Below, piece after piece: positions 59,267 to 64,000 of a DNA stretch of 64,000 nucleotides; the stretch's first letter is position 1; every line of letters begins with the position of its first letter. Position numbers and translations under genes: made by a program. Under the pieces are notes generated by a model. That model was not told where the DNA came from, did not search any database, and worked only from the letters and a program-made list of their open reading frames with translations. The DNA is from Streptomyces violaceoruber (GTDB taxonomy: Bacteria > Actinomycetota > Actinomycetes > Streptomycetales > Streptomycetaceae). Location of the stretch: NCBI RefSeq assembly GCF_033406955.1, contig NZ_CP137734.1:7006001-7070000 (forward strand), given 5' to 3'.

Positions 59267-59727
59267 CGCGCCAGCTTGCGGAAGTCCCAGGAGACCACCT
59301 TCTCCGGCGTCAGCCGCAGCCAGGCGTGCCGGCCGTCGTGGGGCATCTCCTGGAGGCCGAAGTTCTTGCGGGCGAACAGCGTCTCCGGAAAGTCGAGTTC
59401 GGCGCACAGCTCACCGGTGCGCGGCGCCTCGCCCACGAACGCCACCCGGCCGGACAGCTCCACGCCCCGCAACTCGTCGTACTCCTCGCCGGTGTCGACG
59501 ACGATCGCCACCCGCGGATCGCGCCGCAGGTCCGCCCAGCGCCGACTGCGCACGACCGAGTACAGCCACATCGAGGCACCGTCCCAGACGAACCAGAGCG
59601 TGCTCACGTGCGGGGCGCCGTCCGCCGAGACGGTGGCGACCCGGCAGGTGCGCTGGGCGGTGAGGAACGCCTCCAGCTCGCCGGGCGTCATCATGATCCG
59701 GCGCCCCCGGCGCTGCGTCACGGTCAT
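59260..59727 (-). CDS. PPOX-class flavin/F420-dependent protein
   Basis: A 155-residue split-barrel protein of the pyridoxamine 5'-phosphate oxidase-like class used in F420-dependent enzymes (FLTAQRTCRVATVSADGAPH; STLWFVWDGASMWLYSVVRS; DLRRDPRVAIVVDTGEEYDE). The ATG at 59727 overlaps the stop of the upstream Rieske gene (ATGA), so the two are coupled. The stop is part of an 18-bp triplicated repeat. Confidence 0.88.
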   Translation of the reverse strand: MTVTQRRGRRIMMTPGELEAFLTAQRTCRVATVSADGAPHVSTLWFVWDGASMWLYSVVRSRRWADLRRDPRVAIVVDTGEEYDELRGVELSGRVAFVGEAPRTGELCAELDFPETLFARKNFGLQEMPHDGRHAWLRLTPEKVVSWDFRKLARV

Positions 59728-60221
59728 CCGGCCAGCCGGATCGAGTCCCCGCTGACCGTGATCTGCACGGCGGGCAGCGGCTTGGGCGCGGGACCGCCCT
59801 GCACGCTGCCGTCGGTGATCGAGAAGCTGCTGTTGTGGCAGGGGCAGTTGATGAGCCCGTCGGCCACGCTCTTCACGGCGCAGCCCTGGTGGGTGCAGGT
59901 GGCGGAGAAGGCCTTGAAGTCGCCCGCCGCGGGCTGGGTCACCACCACCTTCTGATCGGGGAAGACCTTCCCGCCGCCCTCGGGGATGTCGGCCGTCGCC
60001 GCGAGGGCGGCCCCGGCTCCCGCGTTCTCGCCGCCGCCCGAACCGCCGCCGCCCGCCTCCTGGGAGGGACTGCCGGAGGGAGCGGTGCCGCCGTCGCCGG
60101 ACGCGCCGTCGTCCGAGTCTGAGCAGGCGGCCAGCACGGCGGTGAGTCCCGCCGCCCCGGCCGCCGCCACGACGGTACGACGGGCCGGTCCCGCTGCGGG
60201 ATGAAACGGTGCGCTGGTCAT
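59724..60221 (-). CDS. Rieske [2Fe-2S] lipoprotein
   Basis: A 165-residue exported protein. The signal has RR14-15 and TVVAAAGAAGLTAVLAAC with a lipobox LAAC (C33). A Gly/Ser-rich linker follows. The Rieske motifs are CTHQGC (C109, H111, C114) and CPCHNSSF (C126, C128, H129), so the cluster and disulfide are complete. The twin arginine suggests Tat export with the cluster already folded. It is coupled to the PPOX gene, suggesting an electron-transfer pair. Confidence 0.9.
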   Translation of the reverse strand: MTSAPFHPAAGPARRTVVAAAGAAGLTAVLAACSDSDDGASGDGGTAPSGSPSQEAGGGGSGGGENAGAGAALAATADIPEGGGKVFPDQKVVVTQPAAGDFKAFSATCTHQGCAVKSVADGLINCPCHNSSFSITDGSVQGGPAPKPLPAVQITVSGDSIRLAG

Positions 60222-60539
60222 GCTGGGGTCCCTTCCGGGGTGGACGCGTGATGATCTGCCGAGAGGTACGGCCCCGCGGCGCTTGTTGTTCAAGGCCGGC
60301 GGCCGTCCCTCGCCCACGGGCCGCCGGGCAACTCCGCGTGAAACCCGCCGAGCCGTACCGGGCGCCGCAATTACTTGCGTGTCCGTGCCCGTGGCGCCCG
60401 GATAGGCGCGCGCCGGGCCGGTGCCTAGGTTCCCTTCCGCGAGACGCCGTCGCACCGATCCGCGCCCCGGGAGGCGTGAACGACGCGAAAGGTGGCTTGC
60501 ACTGGTCTGTCATGCGCACGACATCCCACGGAGATGCCC
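60222..60539. other. 318-bp intergenic region between Rieske and S8 genes
   Basis: Divergent genes flank it, so it should carry two promoters. I see no clear -35/-10 pair, no strong dyad and no gene. Confidence 0.5.
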
Positions 60540-62153
<1,614 letters not shown>

Positions 62154-62213
62154 GCCGCCCGCTCTCCTCACCCCATCCCCCTTGCCCCACCCCCACACCC
62201 GAAAGGACATGAC

Positions 62214-62777
62214 ATGTCCGTGCTCAAGCGGGGAGCCGGAGCGCTCCTGGCCTCCCTCCTGCTGGCGGCCCTGCCCTTCACCGCCGAGGCGGCCGAGTCG
62301 ACGGCCCCCGTCCCCGGCCCGCCCGCCGCGTCCGCCGGGGTCACGGCCGCCACCGAGGGCGTCTCGCTCACCGGCGACCGGGCCGGGTCTCCGGCGACGG
62401 CGCGACCGGCGCAGCGGACCCCGGCGAAGCAGTCCGCGGGCGTCGCGCGGGCGAGCTGGTACTACCACATCACCGCCTCGTGCCGGGGCTACGAGAACGC
62501 GATCGCCGCCGGCGCGGACTACTGGGGAGGCGGCGTCCAAACCGCCTCCGGCGGCACCCCCGTCTCCTGCACCAACGGCTACGTGGCGGGCTGCGGCATA
62601 TCCAACGCCGTCGGCTGCAACTGGAACCACGGCGGTCGTATCGCGCTGTCCACCATGGTGCGCGACTTCGCCCTGCTCTCCGCGCACGAGTTCGGACACA
62701 ACTGGTACGACCACAGTGCCGTGGGCTGCGCGAGCTGGAACAGCCCCTACGACGTCATGAAGACGCAGATGTGCTGA
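62214..62777 (+). CDS. Secreted zinc metalloprotease with HExxH motif
   Basis: A 187-residue protein. Signal peptide about 1-27 (LLASLLLAALPFTAEAAE), then a propeptide-like Pro/Ala/Thr region to about residue 78. The active site is HEFGHNWYDHS with H158, E159, H162 and nearby D166/H167, and a Met-turn-like YDVMKTQMC. Six cysteines (90, 119, 127, 135, 172, 187) suggest three disulfides. It resembles snapalysin only in form: the third ligand spacing is wrong, so it may define another small metzincin-like group. 60 bp downstream of the S8 gene. Confidence 0.8.
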   Translation: MSVLKRGAGALLASLLLAALPFTAEAAESTAPVPGPPAASAGVTAATEGVSLTGDRAGSPATARPAQRTPAKQSAGVARASWYYHITASCRGYENAIAAGADYWGGGVQTASGGTPVSCTNGYVAGCGISNAVGCNWNHGGRIALSTMVRDFALLSAHEFGHNWYDHSAVGCASWNSPYDVMKTQMC

Positions 62778-62810
62778 CGACCGGCGTCCGGGACCGGACC
62801 GGCGTCACCG

Positions 62811-62846
62811 CCGTGGCCGCCCGCGAGAACGCGCGGGCGGCCACGG
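62811..62846. terminator. Bidirectional terminator between protease and regulator genes
   Basis: A perfect 15-bp stem CCGTGGCCGCCCGCG/CGCGGGCGGCCACGG (62811-62825 and 62832-62846) with a 6-nt loop AGAACG. It sits between converging genes, 34 nt after the protease stop and 12 bp from the regulator stop. Confidence 0.8.
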
Positions 62847-62857
62847 CCGGTCCGGGC

Positions 62858-63841
62858 TCACAGCCAGCCCGCGCGCTGGGCCTGCAGGGCCAACTGGAAG
62901 CGGTTCGCGGCGCCGAGGCGGGCCATGAGGATCTGGAGCCGCCGGAACAGCGTGCGTCGGCTGATTCCCAGCTCGCGGGCGGCGGCCTCGTCGGTCGCGC
63001 CGCCGGCCAGAAGCCGCAGCAGCCGACGGTCGGCCGCCGGGAGCCCGGCGGGGCGGGCGGCGGGACCGTGCAGCGGGACGGCGTCGCGCCAGGTCTGTTC
63101 GAACAGCGCCGCCAGCGCGGAGAGCAGACCGCAGGGCTGCACCACCAGCATGGTGTTGTGCACGTCCGCGTCCTTGATCGACAACGACACCAGCGCGAAC
63201 GCCTCGTCGATGATCAGCAGCTTGACCGGCACCGACGGCAGCACCCTGGCCTGCTCACCCGCCTCGATACACGGTTCGATGACGTTCTCGAGCTGACCGG
63301 GCCGCTCCAGCGACTCGCGCGCGTAGACGACGCGCTGGGTCACCCCGCGGGCCAGCGTCGCGAGCGCGTCGTCCGTCGCGCCCGCCAGGTGGACGTAGGG
63401 CGGGGACTCGAACTGCCGGATCTGCTCCCGGGCACTGGCCCACGCGTGGCGCATGCGCGGACCGACGTCCTCCCCGGTGACGACCTCGACGAGGCCGTCG
63501 TTGTAGGCGGCGAGGCGCCGACGACGGAACGACTCGAACGCGCCCCCGACGGCGATGCGCGACTCCTCCAGCTCGGCCGCCCGATGCCGTGCGAGCACCT
63601 CCAGGCCCGCCGCGGGCGGCACCGGCGCCACGACGTCCGCGCCCCCGGCCGCCGCACTGGCCAGACCGGTGTCCGCCAGCGTGGTGTACGCCGCGGCGAG
63701 CCGGGCACCGCTCAGGCCGGTCGCCGCGCCGATCGCCTCCAGCGGGGTGGGGGACAGCTCCAGCAGGGCCAGGTAGACCCGGCAGGCCGTGGGGTCGAGC
63801 CCCAGTACGCGGAGGGACTCGCCGAGCTTCTCGTTCGCCAT
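62858..63841 (-). CDS. TrmB-like plus LuxR-type transcriptional regulator
   Basis: A 327-residue protein. N-terminal TrmB-like winged helix at about 10-65 (GLDPTACRVYLALLELSPTP; ATGLSGARLAAAYTTLADTG). Central sensing region about 110-255. C-terminal LuxR helix-turn-helix at about 268-325 (ADRRLLRLLAGGATDEAAAR; GISRRTLFRRLQILMARLGA). Two DNA-binding domains on one chain are unusual in other bacteria but known in Streptomyces. The ATG at 63841 is preferred to an upstream frame start. Possible regulator of the adjacent proteases. Confidence 0.88.
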   Translation of the reverse strand: MANEKLGESLRVLGLDPTACRVYLALLELSPTPLEAIGAATGLSGARLAAAYTTLADTGLASAAAGGADVVAPVPPAAGLEVLARHRAAELEESRIAVGGAFESFRRRRLAAYNDGLVEVVTGEDVGPRMRHAWASAREQIRQFESPPYVHLAGATDDALATLARGVTQRVVYARESLERPGQLENVIEPCIEAGEQARVLPSVPVKLLIIDEAFALVSLSIKDADVHNTMLVVQPCGLLSALAALFEQTWRDAVPLHGPAARPAGLPAADRRLLRLLAGGATDEAAARELGISRRTLFRRLQILMARLGAANRFQLALQAQRAGWL

Positions 63842-63964
63842 GAGGCGATTATCGGCCCGACCGGTCCCGTGGTGGCCGATCGGTGCCACTGGCACTCCTG
63901 AGCCCCGCGGCCCGCCGGGACGCGGTAGCGTCCGGCGGAAGTCCAGCGAAAGAAGGTGCACGAC

Positions 63965-64000
63965 GTGTCGAACCGTCGGAAGAACAGCCTGTACCCCACG
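63965..64000 (+). CDS. Start of a gene running off the window
   Basis: Only 12 codons are visible, starting GTG TCG AAC CGT (VSNRRKNSLYPT). AAGAAGG at 63951-63957 is 7 nt upstream, a good ribosome-binding site. A GTG at 63956 is in frame but too close to it. The basic start could lead into a signal peptide, but nothing can be said of function. Confidence 0.5.
   Translation, partial: MSNRRKNSLYPT

Overview
The window is high-GC actinobacterial chromosome, almost certainly Streptomyces. Coding is dense with strong third-position G/C, GTG starts are common, the 16S begins and ends as Streptomyces 16S does, there is no tRNA in the 16S-23S spacer, and it carries a complete conservon (kinase, roadblock, DUF742 protein, GTPase). 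Nothing in the window looks like an integrated element or a biosynthetic cluster. It reads as core chromosome with small accessory patches.

Layout, 1-20 kb: the end of an Hsp90-like chaperone gene is followed directly by a large TPR protein gene, then a membrane protein, the conservon operon cvnA-D, an EAL-CBS-GGDEF protein, a VanX-like dipeptidase, a Nudix hydrolase and a GH31 glycosidase. Next come acetoacetyl-CoA synthetase, an unknown protein, and the general PTS genes crr-ptsI on the minus strand. A DasR-type operator lies upstream of crr.

Layout, 20-40 kb: a full 16S-23S-5S operon with leader promoters and a strong terminator. It is followed by a conserved actinobacterial block: CDP-alcohol phosphatidyltransferase, a nucleotidyltransferase/phosphomutase fusion, DUF881-DUF1290-DUF881, an FHA protein of the GarA/OdhI type, an FtsR-type MerR regulator, a bifunctional-nuclease-family protein, a second MerR regulator, dinB, a PRC-barrel protein, and gcvP behind a tandem glycine riboswitch. 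From memory this matches the M. tuberculosis Rv1822-Rv1832 order, with gcvH absent here.

Layout, 40-64 kb: tandem molbindin, a LacI regulator, a DUF5999 protein, a GCS2-like ligase, a CPBP protease, a PhzF protein, a two-component system divergent from an ABC exporter plus PadR regulator, a ClpN-only protein, three EamA transporters, a MocR regulator divergent from a PNPOx-fold protein, a LysR regulator, a PPOX/Rieske pair, two secreted proteases, a TrmB-LuxR-type regulator and the start of one further gene.

Notable signals: (i) three genes (cvnD, the mocR-like gene and the PPOX gene) have tandem repeats that straddle the stop codon; (ii) a leaderless 13-residue upstream ORF ending in a Pro-Pro-Pro stretch, whose stop codon sits inside a hairpin, precedes an EamA gene; (iii) the phosphomutase half of the nucleotidyltransferase fusion lacks its catalytic motifs; (iv) a PadR promoter/operator is embedded in the end of an ABC transporter gene; (v) an Hsp90-TPR gene pair.
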